A stretch of 64,000 nt of DNA from Desulfuromonas sp. (lineage in GTDB: Bacteria > Desulfobacterota > Desulfuromonadia > Desulfuromonadales > UBA2294), in NCBI GenBank assembly GCA_002869615.1, contig PKUH01000108.1:1-64000 (forward strand). The letters are read 5' to 3'. Shown one piece after another: positions 22,606-32,224 of this stretch; the first letter of the stretch is position 1, and every line of letters begins with the position of its first letter. A model generated the notes under the pieces. It was not told the DNA's origin. It saw nothing but the letters and a program-made list of their open reading frames with translations, and did no database searches. The translations under genes and the position numbers were made by a program.

Positions 22606-25191
22606 CTAGAGGGTTGACTTAATCTCTTCCATCTCATAGGCCTCGATAATATCGCCAACCTTGATGTCGTTATAATTTTCGAGACCGAGACCGCACTCGT
22701 ATCCGGCCTGAACCTCCTTGACATCATCCTTGAAGCGCTTCAGTGAGTTGAGGCTTCCTTCCCAGATGACAATACTATCACGAACCAGGCGTGCCTTGGC
22801 ATTGCGCATGACCTTGCCGTCGAGGACATAACAGCCGGCGATCGTTCCGACCTTGGAAACGTGGAAGGTCTCGCGGACCTCGATTCGACCCATTGCCTTT
22901 TCCTGGAAGGTCGGGGCAAGCAGACCCTCCATGGCGTTCCGGATGTCATCAACCGCATCATAAATGATGTTGTAAAGGCGAATATCAACACCCTCTTTTT
23001 CGGCAAGTACTGTTGCCTTCCCCTCGGGTCTTACATTGAAACCGAGGACGATCGCATTCGATGCCGAAGCGAGAGTAATATCGCTTTCGGTAATACCACC
23101 GACAGCGGTATGAATGACAATGAGTCGGCAGTTATCGGTCGAAAGTTTATTGAGAGAATCCTTGACCGCCTCGACCGAGCCCTGTACGTCAGCCTTGATG
23201 ATTGTCTTGAGTTCCTTGACATCACCCTGTTGAATTTGCGCATAGAGTTGTTCGAGAGAAACTTTGCTGCTCTGCGCCATTTCAGCTTCACGGAGTTTCT
23301 GTTGCCGATGTTGAGCGACGTCCTTGGCGGTTTTCTCATCTTCAACAGCGTGCAGATTGTCACCTGCATCCGGAACTCCGGAAAGACCGGTTACCTCAAC
23401 CGGACAGGAGGGACCGGCCTTCTCGACTGTTTTGCCGAGATCGTCGACCATGGTCCGGACCCTGCCATAATGCACGCCGGTTACGACCGGATCGCCGATT
23501 TTGAGAGTCCCCTCCTGAACCAGAATAGTAGCTACCGGACCGCGCCCCTTGTCGAGACGTGCTTCGACTACTGTTCCTTTGGCTTTTTTGTTCGGATTCG
23601 CCTTGAGTTCTAAAACCTCGGCCTGCAGAAGAATCATTTCAAGCAGCTGATCGAGATTGGTCTGTTGCTTAGCTGAGACTTCAACAAAGATCGTATCGCC
23701 GCCCCAATCTTCCGGCACCAGCTCGTAATCGGCAAGCTCCTGCTTGACCCGGTCGGGGTTGGCATCCGGCTTGTCGATCTTGTTAACAGCAACGATAAGC
23801 GGTACACCGGCGGCCCGGGCATGATTGATCGCCTCCTTGGTCTGCGGCATCACGCCATCATCGGCGGCGACAACGAGGACTACGATATCTGTTACCTGGG
23901 CGCCACGTGAACGCATCGCGGTGAACGCTTCGTGACCGGGTGTATCGAGAAAGGCAATCTTGCGACCGTTAATTTCAACTTCATAAGCACCGATATGCTG
24001 GGTGATGCCACCGGCTTCGCCTTCGGTTACGCTCGTCGCCCGAACCGCGTCGAGCAGTGAGGTCTTGCCGTGGTCGACATGGCCCATAATGGTTACAACC
24101 GGTGAGCGCTCTTCCAGGTCTTCAACGCTGTCCTCTTCTTTATTAGTGGCAATATCCGATTTCTCGAGGATAGTCTCTTCATCAAAGGCAATATTTTCTA
24201 CTTCATAACTAAACTCGGAAGCAAGCAACGCGGCTGTTTCGAAATCGAGAGGATGATTGATCGTGACCATCTGACCCTGATTCATCAGCTCCCGAATCAG
24301 GTCATTGGCCTTGACTCCCATTCTTTTTGCCAGTTCACCAACTGTGATGACATCACTGATCTTGATAATCCGCTTGATCGCCTTGCTGACGGTAATTTCG
24401 GTCTTTTTCGCCGGCTTCGCCTGTCGCCGATTCTTCTTGTTGCGACCGAAGTCACGATCCGGCTCAAAAACTTCACGCCGACCGCGCCGCCGCGGCTTCT
24501 CACCGGGCCCAAAATCGACCCGCTCCTTACCTTTTTTCCGTTTTTTGCCACGCCCTTCTTTCTCCGGTGGTGGAACTTCACCGGGACCGGGACCGGTTCC
24601 GGGTGCAGCAGCGGCAGCTGCCGCCGGACGACCTGATGGCTTCTTGCGGTCTGGACTTGCAGGTCTACGCGGCTTTTTCTCGGCCGGGGTCGGCAGTTCG
24701 ACGCGCCCGAGAATCTTGGCCTGATTCGGGCTTGCCTTAGTCACCTTTTCCGGTTTGGTCGGAGCCTCGGTTTCTTTCTGCTCCTGACTCTCCTCAGCCT
24801 CCGATTCATCGGTCTTCTCTGCCTTTTCTTCAGCCGATGGCTGCTCTGCCTTCGGTTCATCAGCGACGACCTGATCCAGCTCGATATCTGTCGGGGATTC
24901 TTCCGAAGCAGCCTGGGCTTCTTCAACTTCCGGTTCGGCCACCGGCTCTTCGGCTTCAGGTTTTTTCTCGACAGCCTTTTTACGACGGCGGATGATTCCG
25001 GGATTAATCCGTTGTTCCTCGATCTTCATTTCCTGACCGGTTTGAGCCGCTTCGAATTTCAGAACATCATCATCACTCAGAATACTCTCCGTATCGCTCG
25101 CATCAATACCGAGGTCGGACAGCTTCTGAAGAATTTCAGCATCATCGATACCGAACTTCTTGGCCAATTCGTGAACATGTGTCTTGCCCAT
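22606..25191 (-). CDS. infB: Translation initiation factor IF-2
   Basis: 861-residue GTPase that brings fMet-tRNA to the 30S and promotes subunit joining. IF2_N ([19 protein letters not shown]) is followed by a Glu/Pro/Ala- and Arg/Lys-rich low-complexity linker (about 55-270, long as in deltaproteobacteria), a second IF2_N, then G domain motifs [24 protein letters not shown], and domains II-IV. The start is ATG 25191, 5 bases after GGAG; a TTG one codon earlier is less likely. The ATG overlaps the ylxR stop (TGATG). Confidence 0.97.
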   Translation of the reverse strand: MGKTHVHELAKKFGIDDAEILQKLSDLGIDASDTESILSDDDVLKFEAAQTGQEMKIEEQRINPGIIRRRKKAVEKKPEAEEPVAEPEVEEAQAASEESPTDIELDQVVADEPKAEQPSAEEKAEKTDESEAEESQEQKETEAPTKPEKVTKASPNQAKILGRVELPTPAEKKPRRPASPDRKKPSGRPAAAAAAAPGTGPGPGEVPPPEKEGRGKKRKKGKERVDFGPGEKPRRRGRREVFEPDRDFGRNKKNRRQAKPAKKTEITVSKAIKRIIKISDVITVGELAKRMGVKANDLIRELMNQGQMVTINHPLDFETAALLASEFSYEVENIAFDEETILEKSDIATNKEEDSVEDLEERSPVVTIMGHVDHGKTSLLDAVRATSVTEGEAGGITQHIGAYEVEINGRKIAFLDTPGHEAFTAMRSRGAQVTDIVVLVVAADDGVMPQTKEAINHARAAGVPLIVAVNKIDKPDANPDRVKQELADYELVPEDWGGDTIFVEVSAKQQTNLDQLLEMILLQAEVLELKANPNKKAKGTVVEARLDKGRGPVATILVQEGTLKIGDPVVTGVHYGRVRTMVDDLGKTVEKAGPSCPVEVTGLSGVPDAGDNLHAVEDEKTAKDVAQHRQQKLREAEMAQSSKVSLEQLYAQIQQGDVKELKTIIKADVQGSVEAVKDSLNKLSTDNCRLIVIHTAVGGITESDITLASASNAIVLGFNVRPEGKATVLAEKEGVDIRLYNIIYDAVDDIRNAMEGLLAPTFQEKAMGRIEVRETFHVSKVGTIAGCYVLDGKVMRNAKARLVRDSIVIWEGSLNSLKRFKDDVKEVQAGYECGLGLENYNDIKVGDIIEAYEMEEIKSTL

Positions 25192-25784
25192 CAATTCTCC
25201 CCTGCTATTTTCTGAAATCTGGAAATTTCCAGTGCTATTAATTCAGCAAAATGCTTATCTTTTATGCCAACACAATTCCGGTTATCCCGACCGAGAATTT
25301 TTCCGAGCTCTTCCTGGCTCGAGAAACGCGCCATCGCACAATCGGTGACTTCGGCGCTTGCTTTCAACTCATTCAGTGAGCGATCCGAGGCATCATTGGC
25401 AATAACCAGACAACGAATCTCGTTACGTTCAAGAAAAGATTGCAACGCGCTCCGGCCGCTTGCTACCGCTCCGGCCTTGCGGGCAATCCCGAGCAACCCC
25501 AGGATTCTCTGATTTATTGCTTCGCGGATCGTCGTTAAAATTCCATCCGGGTCAACCTCTGCTGTTTTATGTCGAAAAGCGCGGTCGAAAGCATTACTAC
25601 GAACCGCATTTTCAACACATCGCCGGTCGGCACAGGTATAAGCGCCCCGTCCGGGGAGTCGATCCCGATAATCGACATAAACCTTCTGCTCCGGACCGGC
25701 CACATAGCGGATGAACTGATCCTGTTCTCCTTTTTTACGACAGGTAACGCAGGTCCTTTCAACCGTCCGGCTTCCACGGGTCAT
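25191..25784 (-). CDS. YlxR (DUF448) - L7Ae/YlxQ fusion RNA-binding protein
   Basis: 197 residues. N-terminal DUF448/YlxR (about 1-85): [36 protein letters not shown], with paired Cys. C-terminal ribosomal L7Ae/L30e-like domain (about 95-190): [37 protein letters not shown]. In Bacillus these are separate genes, ylxR and ylxQ, between nusA and infB; a fusion is usual in deltaproteobacteria. The start codon overlaps the nusA stop by 4 bases (25784-25781) and its stop overlaps infB. An RNA-binding or regulatory role is inferred. Confidence 0.9.
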   Translation of the reverse strand: MTRGSRTVERTCVTCRKKGEQDQFIRYVAGPEQKVYVDYRDRLPGRGAYTCADRRCVENAVRSNAFDRAFRHKTAEVDPDGILTTIREAINQRILGLLGIARKAGAVASGRSALQSFLERNEIRCLVIANDASDRSLNELKASAEVTDCAMARFSSQEELGKILGRDNRNCVGIKDKHFAELIALEISRFQKIAGEN

Positions 25785-27082
25785 ATATCTTGCTCTACAT
25801 CCTCCTCGGCCTTCGGGTCAGCCGATGCATGTATCGTTTCATCATCCTCATCAACTTCCGGAGTCAGATTCGGCAGGATCTCCGCAAGTTTTTCCGCGAG
25901 CTCTTCCTTGCCGAGGCTGCTACGTCCCGGAATAGCATGTTGCTTCGCCATTTGATACAGTTCGTCCTTGGTGTATTTTTCAAGAAGCGATTCCGTTGTG
26001 ATTTCATCTGACGCCTCTTCTTCGGCCGCGGCTTCTTCAAGTTCGGCCTCGGCAGCTCTCGACTCGCTCTTGATATCGATCCGCCAATTACTCAGTTTGG
26101 CCGCCAGACGAACGTTTTGACCTTTTTTGCCGATCGCCAGCGACAGCTGATCGTCCGGAACGATGATTTCGAGGGCCTGTTCCTCATTATCGACATAAAC
26201 CCGCGTCACCTCTGCCGGAGAAAGTGCCGAGCAGGCAAAACGCGCAATATCGGGCGTCCAGGGAATAATATCGATTTTCTCCCCGCGTAGTTCGGAAACA
26301 ACATTCTGCACACGCGAGCCGCGCATGCCGACACAGGCACCAACCGGATCGACATCGGAATCATGAGAAACAACAGCGATCTTGGTTCTACTGCCAGGTT
26401 CGCGAGCAACTCCCATGATTTCAACGATTCCTTCAGAAATCTCCGGAACCTCGGAACTGAAAAGCGACGCCACGACCCCCGGGTGAGTTCGCGAAAGAAT
26501 AATCTGCGGACCCTTTGGTGAAAGCTTGACTTCAGAAAGGTACGCGCGAACGCGGTCACCCTGACGATAATTCTCGCGCGGGACCTGTTCGCGATGCGGC
26601 AGCAAAGCCTCGGTCCGGCCGAGATCAATAATCAGGTCACCGCGCTCATAGCGACGAACGATGCCATTTAGCAGTTCGCCAATGCGATCCTTGAATTCAT
26701 TGTAAATCCCTTCACGCTCGGCTTCGCGAACCTTCTGGATAATAACCTGTTTGGCGGTCTGGGCGGCAATCCGGCTGAAGCCGGTTGCATCAAGTTTCAT
26801 CCCGAGTGAGTCACCAGGTTCAGCATCGGGTTCAATCTCTCGTGCTTCGCTAAGAGTTATCTCCTGATACGAGTCTTCAACTTCCTCGACAACCGTAACA
26901 AATTCGAAAAGTTCAACTTCGCCGATCTCGTTATTGAAATGCGCCTCGAGATCACGCGTGTTACGATATTTCTTGTTTGCCGCCGAAAGGACAGCCGACT
27001 CGAGTGCCTCAACCAGCACTTCACGGTTTATCCCTTTGTCTTTGACGACCTGATCGATGACATGATTCAGATTAAGGACCAT
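25781..27082 (-). CDS. nusA: Transcription termination/antitermination factor NusA
   Basis: 433 residues. NusA_N (about 1-130), S1 ([23 protein letters not shown]), KH1 ([22 protein letters not shown]) and KH2 ([18 protein letters not shown], about 300-340) are all clear. After KH2 the chain continues through an acidic linker to [20 protein letters not shown], a SAP/Rho-N-like segment, and an acidic tail, instead of the C-terminal repeats of E. coli. It binds RNA polymerase and modulates pausing. A terminator lies in this operon's leader, giving a plausible autoregulation point. Confidence 0.96.
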   Translation of the reverse strand: MVLNLNHVIDQVVKDKGINREVLVEALESAVLSAANKKYRNTRDLEAHFNNEIGEVELFEFVTVVEEVEDSYQEITLSEAREIEPDAEPGDSLGMKLDATGFSRIAAQTAKQVIIQKVREAEREGIYNEFKDRIGELLNGIVRRYERGDLIIDLGRTEALLPHREQVPRENYRQGDRVRAYLSEVKLSPKGPQIILSRTHPGVVASLFSSEVPEISEGIVEIMGVAREPGSRTKIAVVSHDSDVDPVGACVGMRGSRVQNVVSELRGEKIDIIPWTPDIARFACSALSPAEVTRVYVDNEEQALEIIVPDDQLSLAIGKKGQNVRLAAKLSNWRIDIKSESRAAEAELEEAAAEEEASDEITTESLLEKYTKDELYQMAKQHAIPGRSSLGKEELAEKLAEILPNLTPEVDEDDETIHASADPKAEEDVEQDI

Positions 27083-27138
27083 CAGTGTTCCCCTTGATAT
27101 ATATTCTTTAATTGTTCAGGCAATCGAAACCGCCAGAT

Positions 27139-27633
27139 TTAAAATTCCGGATCGAGGTTGGCCTCACCAATCTCGGTCAAGGCGATTTCAACCTCGCCAC
27201 CTTTTTTGTCGGTTTGTTCAATCCGGATTCTCCCATCGTGAACTCCCTGAAGAATTCCGGTAAAAGTCTTCCTTTCGTAGCCGCGACCGTCCGGATCGAC
27301 CAGATTAATGGTCTTAACCTTGACCCGGTGTTCGGCAAAGCGCTCAAAATCCTGAGGCTTCTTGAGTGGTCGATCGAGCCCCGGCGATGAAACTTCGAGC
27401 CGATAGGCAGGCTCGATAATATCCTCAACTTCAAGCAGGGCACCAATCTCGCGACTGACCGAAGCACAATCATCAAGCCCGACCCCGCCATCCTTGTCGA
27501 TAAAGATGCGCAGAAACCACTCGGGGCCTTCCTGCTTGAACTCGAGATCAACCAGTTCGTACGCCATATCTTCCAGAACCGGTTCAATCAGATCGAGCAA
27601 CTCATCAACCAGTGATCGTTTCATCAAGCTCAT
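27139..27633 (-). CDS. rimP: Ribosome maturation factor RimP
   Basis: 164 residues; assists 30S assembly. LLDLIEPVLEDMAYELVDLEF, LRIFIDKDGGVGLDDCASVSREI and YRLEVSSPGLDRPLKKPQDFERF are family-defining, followed by the Sm-like C-terminal domain. ATG 27633 follows GGAG by 6 bases. First gene of the rimP-nusA-ylxR-infB operon. An intrinsic terminator lies about 20 bases upstream of its start codon, so expression depends on read-through from an upstream promoter. Confidence 0.95.
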   Translation of the reverse strand: MSLMKRSLVDELLDLIEPVLEDMAYELVDLEFKQEGPEWFLRIFIDKDGGVGLDDCASVSREIGALLEVEDIIEPAYRLEVSSPGLDRPLKKPQDFERFAEHRVKVKTINLVDPDGRGYERKTFTGILQGVHDGRIRIEQTDKKGGEVEIALTEIGEANLDPEF

Positions 27634-27650
27634 TACGGTCTCCGAAAAAC

Positions 27651-27674
27651 AAAAAAAGTGAGCCGGAGCTCACT
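27651..27674 (-). terminator. Intrinsic terminator / attenuator before rimP
   Basis: On the minus strand AAGTGAGC-TCCG-GCTCACTT runs into a T-stretch. It ends only about 20 bases before the rimP ATG, so no promoter fits between. It terminates rlmD read-through and, if transcription starts near 27695, acts as an attenuator in the rimP-nusA-infB leader. Confidence 0.8.
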
Positions 27675-27767
27675 TTTCTTATGATTCAATTCGAAAAGTA
27701 ATGAATGTTTAACACAATTCAGCTGAATATTGCAAGCCGTTATTTAAGCTTTTTTCAGCTCTATTCC

Positions 27768-27800
27768 CCGACTGCCGGCGGTACGGCAACCGGCAGTCAG
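27768..27800 (-). terminator. Stem-loop after rlmD
   Basis: A GC-rich 9-10 bp stem (gactgccgg with ccggcagtc, loop about 11 bases) begins two bases past the rlmD stop. No U-tract follows, so it may stabilise or pause rather than terminate; the strong terminator lies about 100 bases further on. Confidence 0.45.
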
Positions 27801-27801
27801 G

Positions 27802-29091
27802 CTAAGTTGTCCCGGTTCGCTCAAGTACGGAAATCGATTCGATATGCCAGGTCTGAGGAAACATGTCATAAGGTCGCATCGAAACGATTCGATAGCCATT
27901 ACCGAGCAGGAGTTTAAGATCACGGTACAGGGTCATCGGGTCACAGGAGACATAAACAACCCGACCAGGCTTATATCTGCACAGTTTACGCATGACATCA
28001 TAAGCACCCGACCGTGGCGGATCGAGGACAACCGTATCGAACTGCATCTGCGGCCAGAGCTTGTCGATCGCAAGTTCCGCCGTATCGGCCCGGAATTCCA
28101 GATTATCGGATTGCAGCAATTGCGCATTGCTTCGGGCCGCTAGGATCGCCGGCAAGTAATCTTCGACTCCGCAGACAAAAGCAGCCTTTTCAGCCAATGG
28201 CAGAGAAAAGTTCCCAACCCCGCAATACAGGTCGAGGACTCGCGTATCGGCTGCTACCGCGGCTACTACAGCACTGACCAGGCTCTTGTTCTGCTCGAGG
28301 TTTACCTGGACGAAACCACCAGCAGGGAACATCAACTCCATCGGCGACCCCGGAAGCGGACGGATAATCTGCTGTTTGCCCGGAAAAAGTTCGACGAGAG
28401 CCCCCTTATGACCAAGCCGGGCGAATATGGAGCAACCGTCAGTCTCGACGATCGGCTTCAGGACTTCCAGCAGCCGATCCGGATCGCTTCCGGGAGAATG
28501 AATAATCACTGAGAGTTGACCATAAACATCAACCGAGAGATCGAACTGCCGGAGGTGGTGAATCGGGGGACCGACGCTGAGTTGTTTTTTGAGCGCACGA
28601 AAAAAACGGTTCAGTTCGGGGGCGAGCAGCGGGCACTCTTCAATATCAACGATATAATGACTGGCCGGCCGGTAGAAGCCGGCAATCAGCCCCTCCCCTG
28701 TTGTACGGCACTTGACCTGGGCCCGGCAGCGATAGTTCCAGGGCGAGGGAGATGCAACAATCGGCCTGACACTGCCAGATTCAACCGCCAGGGAACGCAC
28801 GGCGGACTCGAGAAAAAGAGATTCTTTCCATTGCAGCTGCCGGGCATACGGCAAATGCTGCCACTGACAGCCGCCGCATTCAGCGGCGACGGGGCACTCA
28901 GGATCGATCCGGTCCGGGGACGGTGTCAGAACCTCGAGCAGCTCGGCATCACTATAACGTTTGTGGTCTTTAACGATCCGGCACCGAACCTTTTCACCCG
29001 GGATGACGTCCGGAACAAAAACCGCTTTACCGGCATGCCGACCGATGCCACGACCGCCGAACGACAGGTTATCGATCGTCAATTCAATCAT
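27802..29091 (-). CDS. rlmD: 23S rRNA (uracil-5-)-methyltransferase, RumA/RlmD family
   Basis: 429 residues. A TRAM domain (about 1-55) and a Cys cluster for a 4Fe-4S centre (CPVAAECGGCQWQH, with the fourth Cys in EECPLL) precede the Rossmann SAM domain (VLDLYCGVGNFSLPL, DTVVLDPPRSGA, VVYVSCDPMTLYRDL with the catalytic Cys). It methylates C5 of a uridine in 23S rRNA; the symbol follows family resemblance and the exact site (U1939 or U747) cannot be told. Its start overlaps the preceding unknown gene by 8 bases. Last gene of the mutS-rlmD operon. Confidence 0.9.
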   Translation of the reverse strand: MIELTIDNLSFGGRGIGRHAGKAVFVPDVIPGEKVRCRIVKDHKRYSDAELLEVLTPSPDRIDPECPVAAECGGCQWQHLPYARQLQWKESLFLESAVRSLAVESGSVRPIVASPSPWNYRCRAQVKCRTTGEGLIAGFYRPASHYIVDIEECPLLAPELNRFFRALKKQLSVGPPIHHLRQFDLSVDVYGQLSVIIHSPGSDPDRLLEVLKPIVETDGCSIFARLGHKGALVELFPGKQQIIRPLPGSPMELMFPAGGFVQVNLEQNKSLVSAVVAAVAADTRVLDLYCGVGNFSLPLAEKAAFVCGVEDYLPAILAARSNAQLLQSDNLEFRADTAELAIDKLWPQMQFDTVVLDPPRSGAYDVMRKLCRYKPGRVVYVSCDPMTLYRDLKLLLGNGYRIVSMRPYDMFPQTWHIESISVLERTGTT

Positions 29092-29482
29092 GAAGATTCA
29101 CGAGTACCCGGCTGCGTTCCTTGCGGTTGGCAAGCTGCCGGGCAACAAAACGGGCGGCAAAATCGTTGCTCTCCATATACTGCAACGCATTCTTTGCAAA
29201 ATTTTCAATCAGTTCAGACTGGACCTTTTCAACATCGGCGCCGGCAACTCCCATCTGCCTGAGCAGCTTCCTGTATTCTATCGATGCCCCGAAAAACTTG
29301 CGGGCTTTTTCCAGATCGTCGACACTGACCCGGGGAGAGACCAGCTCCGTGGTCAGATCGATGCGGCAGCGAACAGTGACCTTGACCTGGTGATAATCAC
29401 CGAAATAGCGGTTGCCATGTTCGCAAAAATCGACTTTCAGTCCGTTCTTGAGATTTTTGGAGCAGATGATTCGTTCATTCAT
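29084..29482 (-). CDS. Unrecognised conserved-looking cytoplasmic protein
   Basis: About 132 residues. A beta-rich N-terminal half (ICSKNLKNGLKVDFCEHGNRYFGDYHQVKVTVRCRIDL) is followed by a helical half (DDLEKARKFFGASIEYRKLL, then FAARFVARQLANRKERSRVLV). No family recognised and no catalytic motif seen. Start ATG 29482 (GGGAAG upstream) is preferred, but a GTG at 29491 is possible. Both overlap the end of trmJ, and its own 3' end overlaps rlmD, so it is embedded between two RNA methyltransferases and may assist one. Confidence 0.75.
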   Translation of the reverse strand: MNERIICSKNLKNGLKVDFCEHGNRYFGDYHQVKVTVRCRIDLTTELVSPRVSVDDLEKARKFFGASIEYRKLLRQMGVAGADVEKVQSELIENFAKNALQYMESNDFAARFVARQLANRKERSRVLVNLHD

Positions 29483-30233
29483 CTTCGCCACTTCCCTTTT
29501 TCCGCCGCTCCGATTCGACCCAGTCGATCCGGCTTAACAGACCGCGCAGAATCCGCACTTCGCGATCATTGAGCAGCGCCCGGCCGAATATGCGCCGGTA
29601 GGTATGCAGAATATGATCCGGGTTCCCGGGATCAAGGTATTCGATATCGAGTAACGTCCGGCGCATGTGATCATACAACTGCTCGAGGGTTTTGCCATCG
29701 GCCAATGCCTTGCGCCCATGTTTTTCGGCATTTTCAAAACCTGACCGTGAGAGTTCATAAAGGCAGATTGCAACCGACTGCGCCAGATTCATTGACGGGA
29801 GATCACGGCTGGTCGGAATCGTTATGAAACGCTGGCAGAGATCGAGCTCTTCGGTCAGCAGCCCCTTGTCCTCGCGGCCGAAAACCAGAGCGCAGGCACC
29901 CTGCCCCGGCATGCCGGAGGGAACGAATTGACCGATTTCATCAGGATGAAGAAAATCTTCCCGGTATTTTCCAAATCGGCGGGTTGTGCCAAGAGCGATT
30001 CGACAATCGGCCAGCGCGGCATCAAGACTTCCGTGAACAACGGCATTCTCAAGAATCGGTGCAGCCTTGACCGCCATCCGCCGGGCCTCGTTCCCGAGGT
30101 GGTCAGCTTGCGGTGAGACCAGGTGAAGGTTTAAAAAGCCGAAATTAGCCATGGCCCTGGCAACCGATCCGATATTCAGTGCACCCTGCGGGGCAACAAG
30201 CACAATTTTGACCTGGTCAAATTTTCTGTTCAT
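29475..30233 (-). CDS. trmJ: tRNA (cytidine/uridine-2'-O-)-methyltransferase TrmJ-like
   Basis: 252-residue SPOUT methyltransferase. Its N-terminal knot domain shows VLVAPQGALNIGSVARAMANFGF (motif 1), ALVFGREDKGLLTEEL (motif 2) and FITIPTSRDLPSMNLAQSVAICLYEL (motif 3). The C-terminal helical extension (LLDIEYLDPGNPDHILHTYRRIFGRA) is typical of TrmJ (RNA methyltransferase TrmH family group 1), which methylates position 32 of tRNA. ATG 30233 is taken as start; a TTG overlapping the rsmE stop (30245) is an alternative. No strong binding site is seen for either. Confidence 0.9.
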   Translation of the reverse strand: MNRKFDQVKIVLVAPQGALNIGSVARAMANFGFLNLHLVSPQADHLGNEARRMAVKAAPILENAVVHGSLDAALADCRIALGTTRRFGKYREDFLHPDEIGQFVPSGMPGQGACALVFGREDKGLLTEELDLCQRFITIPTSRDLPSMNLAQSVAICLYELSRSGFENAEKHGRKALADGKTLEQLYDHMRRTLLDIEYLDPGNPDHILHTYRRIFGRALLNDREVRILRGLLSRIDWVESERRKKGSGEDE

Positions 30234-30241
30234 AATATGAT

Positions 30242-30592
30242 TCAAAGGGAGAAATCACCGACGGCGTACTGCACTATCGTCAGCGCCGCAATCGCCGCGG
30301 TTTCAGTACGCAGGATGCGTGGCTCGAGTGCAACCGGCACAGAACCTTGCGGCGGCCGGCAAAACTTTTCAAAAGGGACAATCTGGTAGCGGTCACCGGC
30401 CAGATCGAGATGCGCCCGCCAACTGGCTGACTGCTGATCGATGACGGTCAGGATATCTCCGGGGCAGTAACGCAAGGACTGCAGAACCGACGCCACGGCA
30501 TCTGACAGTTCGCATGCCTGTTCAAATTCGAGCAGAGATGCGCACCTGACCTTCGAATCAGGGCCGCGTTCATTGACGCAGTCGAGGTTCAA
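30242..30592 (-). pseudogene. rsmE: Internally deleted 16S rRNA m3U1498 methyltransferase (RsmE) remnant
   Basis: The open frame gives about 116 residues where RsmE has about 240. The N-terminal part fits the PUA-like domain (SVLQSLRYCPGDILTVIDQQ, about 38-58). The end VALEPRILRTETAAIAAL is the RsmE C-terminal signature. Between them, near 30345-30360, the SPOUT core including the GPEGG motif is missing, so the product should be inactive. Start uncertain: TTG 30592 aligns best. ATG 30573 overlaps the holC stop (ATGA), as a native start would, but is in another frame, so there may also be a frameshift near the 5' end. The remnant retains operon position between holC and trmJ. Confidence 0.65.
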
Positions 30593-30989
30593 GGCCCGCC
30601 CCCCGGTATTCGGCAAAACGGGCCCGTGAAGCATCGGCCAGATCATCGGCAAAGAGCTCGGCAAAATCGATAACCGACCTGAAGCGACGCATGAATGCCA
30701 GACTGCAAGGTTTCCCCATGATCAGGACATCAGAGCCGTTAGGGTTCTCTTCATGGATTGATATCACAACCGGCTCATCGATACATTCGACGGCACCATT
30801 ATCATAGGCATGCGGAATAAACGAGCCTTTTTTCCATGTCCAGATGAAGCGATCAAGCGTTACCCCCTGATTGTCATCGGCCACGACGATCAGCACCCGG
30901 CTTCCGGTCGAAAAGAACTCTTCCGCCAGCTCGCAGAGGAATCTGGCCTTCTCCGGTTTGTCGAGCTTGATAAATTCAACGTGCGGCAT
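30570..30989 (-). CDS. holC: DNA polymerase III chi subunit-like protein
   Basis: 139 residues. VEFIKLDKPEKARFLCELAEEFFSTGSRVLIVVADD, LDRFIWTWKKGSFIPHAYD (the W/FIPH motif of chi) and PVVISI are characteristic. Chi links the clamp-loader psi subunit to SSB. It lies 15 bases after apgM. The C-terminal region (DDLADASRARFAEYRGAGLEP) resembles the usual chi end. Confidence 0.88.
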   Translation of the reverse strand: MPHVEFIKLDKPEKARFLCELAEEFFSTGSRVLIVVADDNQGVTLDRFIWTWKKGSFIPHAYDNGAVECIDEPVVISIHEENPNGSDVLIMGKPCSLAFMRRFRSVIDFAELFADDLADASRARFAEYRGAGLEPRLRQ

Positions 30990-31004
30990 CTCTTACCTGT
31001 CAGT

Positions 31005-32207
31005 TTAACGGCCGATCAGCCGACTCATCAGCAGATGACCGGGATTTACGACAAGACCGCTGGCAGCGGCCTCGGATTCACTATAAGACCGGGATGAGCC
31101 GCTGATCGAACCATCGGAAGAGAACATTGCAAAGGGGACCGGATCGGCGGTGTGCGTTTTCCGTTCAACCGGTGTCGGATGATCAGGGAGGACCACAACC
31201 CTGAAGTCGCCGAGTGCCGGCAGGCCATCAAGAACACGTCCGACCACGTCCCGATCAAATGATTCGATCGCCTGCAGTTTATCCTCGAGCGAGCCGCTGT
31301 GCGCTGCCTCATCCGGAGCCTCGACATGAAGATAGACGAAATCGCCCTGTTTCAAAGCTTCAAGGGCTGCATCTGCCTTGCCCTTGTAGTTGGTATCGAT
31401 ATAGCCGGTCGCACCCGGCACGTTGATGACCTCGAGGCCGGCGTAAATGCCGATTCCCTTAATCAGGTCGACCGCTGAGATCACCGCACCACCGGAGATA
31501 CCGAACCGTTCTGTCATCGGTTCCATCCGCGGTGCCCGGCCGTGGCCCCAGAGCCAGATCGAATTGGCCGGCAGCTTGCGCTCACTTTCGCGACTCGTGT
31601 TAACCGGGTGTTGACTGAACAGCATCTGGGCTGAAGTCATCAGGCTGATCAGTTCGTCGGCGCCGTCACCTTTCGGCAGGTGACCATCGATCGGTTGGTC
31701 ACTGATGTCGTGCGGCGGCACGAACTCGAGCTTGTCACGGCCATTTTTCCAGACCATGAGGTGGCGATAGGAGACCCCAGGATAAAAGTTGAACTCATCG
31801 CCACCCAGCTCGTTCTGGAGGCAATTGACCAGCTCGTTCGCTTCTTCGGTCGTAATATGTCCGGCCGAAAAATCATCCATATATAACTTGCCGTAATTGG
31901 GCGTCAGGGTGACCAGGTTGAGGCGAAAGGCGACATCTTCCGGCGCCAACTCAATCCCCATACTGGCAGCTTCCAATGGTGAGCGACCACTGTAGCAAAG
32001 GGCCGGATCGTAACCGAACACCGAAAGATTGGCGACATCACTGCCGGGATGGAAGCCTTCTGCAACCGTATGTGCGAGTCCGCATTCACCCTCGCGGGCC
32101 AGGCGATCCATATTAGGTGTTTCGGCATGCTCAAGCGGCGTCTTGCCGCCCAATTCCTCGATCGGTTCATCGGACATACCGTCACCAAGTAAAACGACAT
32201 ACTTCAT
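31005..32207 (-). CDS. apgM: 2,3-bisphosphoglycerate-independent phosphoglycerate mutase, archaeal type
   Basis: 400 residues of the ApgM family in the alkaline-phosphatase superfamily: MKYVVLLGDGMSDEPIEELGGKTP (metal Asp), HTVAEGFHPGSDVANLSVFGYDP (catalytic Ser), GRSPLEAASMGIEL, PDEAAHSGSLEDKLQAIESFD and VVLPDHPTPVERKTHTADPVPF (metal ligands). It interconverts 3- and 2-phosphoglycerate; several members act as phosphonopyruvate decarboxylase-like homologues, so activity is inferred. Start at ATG 32207 (MKYVV) rather than an upstream TTG at 32228. It lies 17 bases after xerD. Confidence 0.93.
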   Translation of the reverse strand: MKYVVLLGDGMSDEPIEELGGKTPLEHAETPNMDRLAREGECGLAHTVAEGFHPGSDVANLSVFGYDPALCYSGRSPLEAASMGIELAPEDVAFRLNLVTLTPNYGKLYMDDFSAGHITTEEANELVNCLQNELGGDEFNFYPGVSYRHLMVWKNGRDKLEFVPPHDISDQPIDGHLPKGDGADELISLMTSAQMLFSQHPVNTSRESERKLPANSIWLWGHGRAPRMEPMTERFGISGGAVISAVDLIKGIGIYAGLEVINVPGATGYIDTNYKGKADAALEALKQGDFVYLHVEAPDEAAHSGSLEDKLQAIESFDRDVVGRVLDGLPALGDFRVVVLPDHPTPVERKTHTADPVPFAMFSSDGSISGSSRSYSESEAAASGLVVNPGHLLMSRLIGR

Positions 32208-32224
32208 AAGGTTAACTATTCCCT

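Noticed and set aside
22606-25191. Repeat-rich Pro/Glu/Lys region of infB as a separate repeat element
   Set aside because: It is the usual low-complexity linker of deltaproteobacterial IF-2, in frame with conserved domains on both sides.
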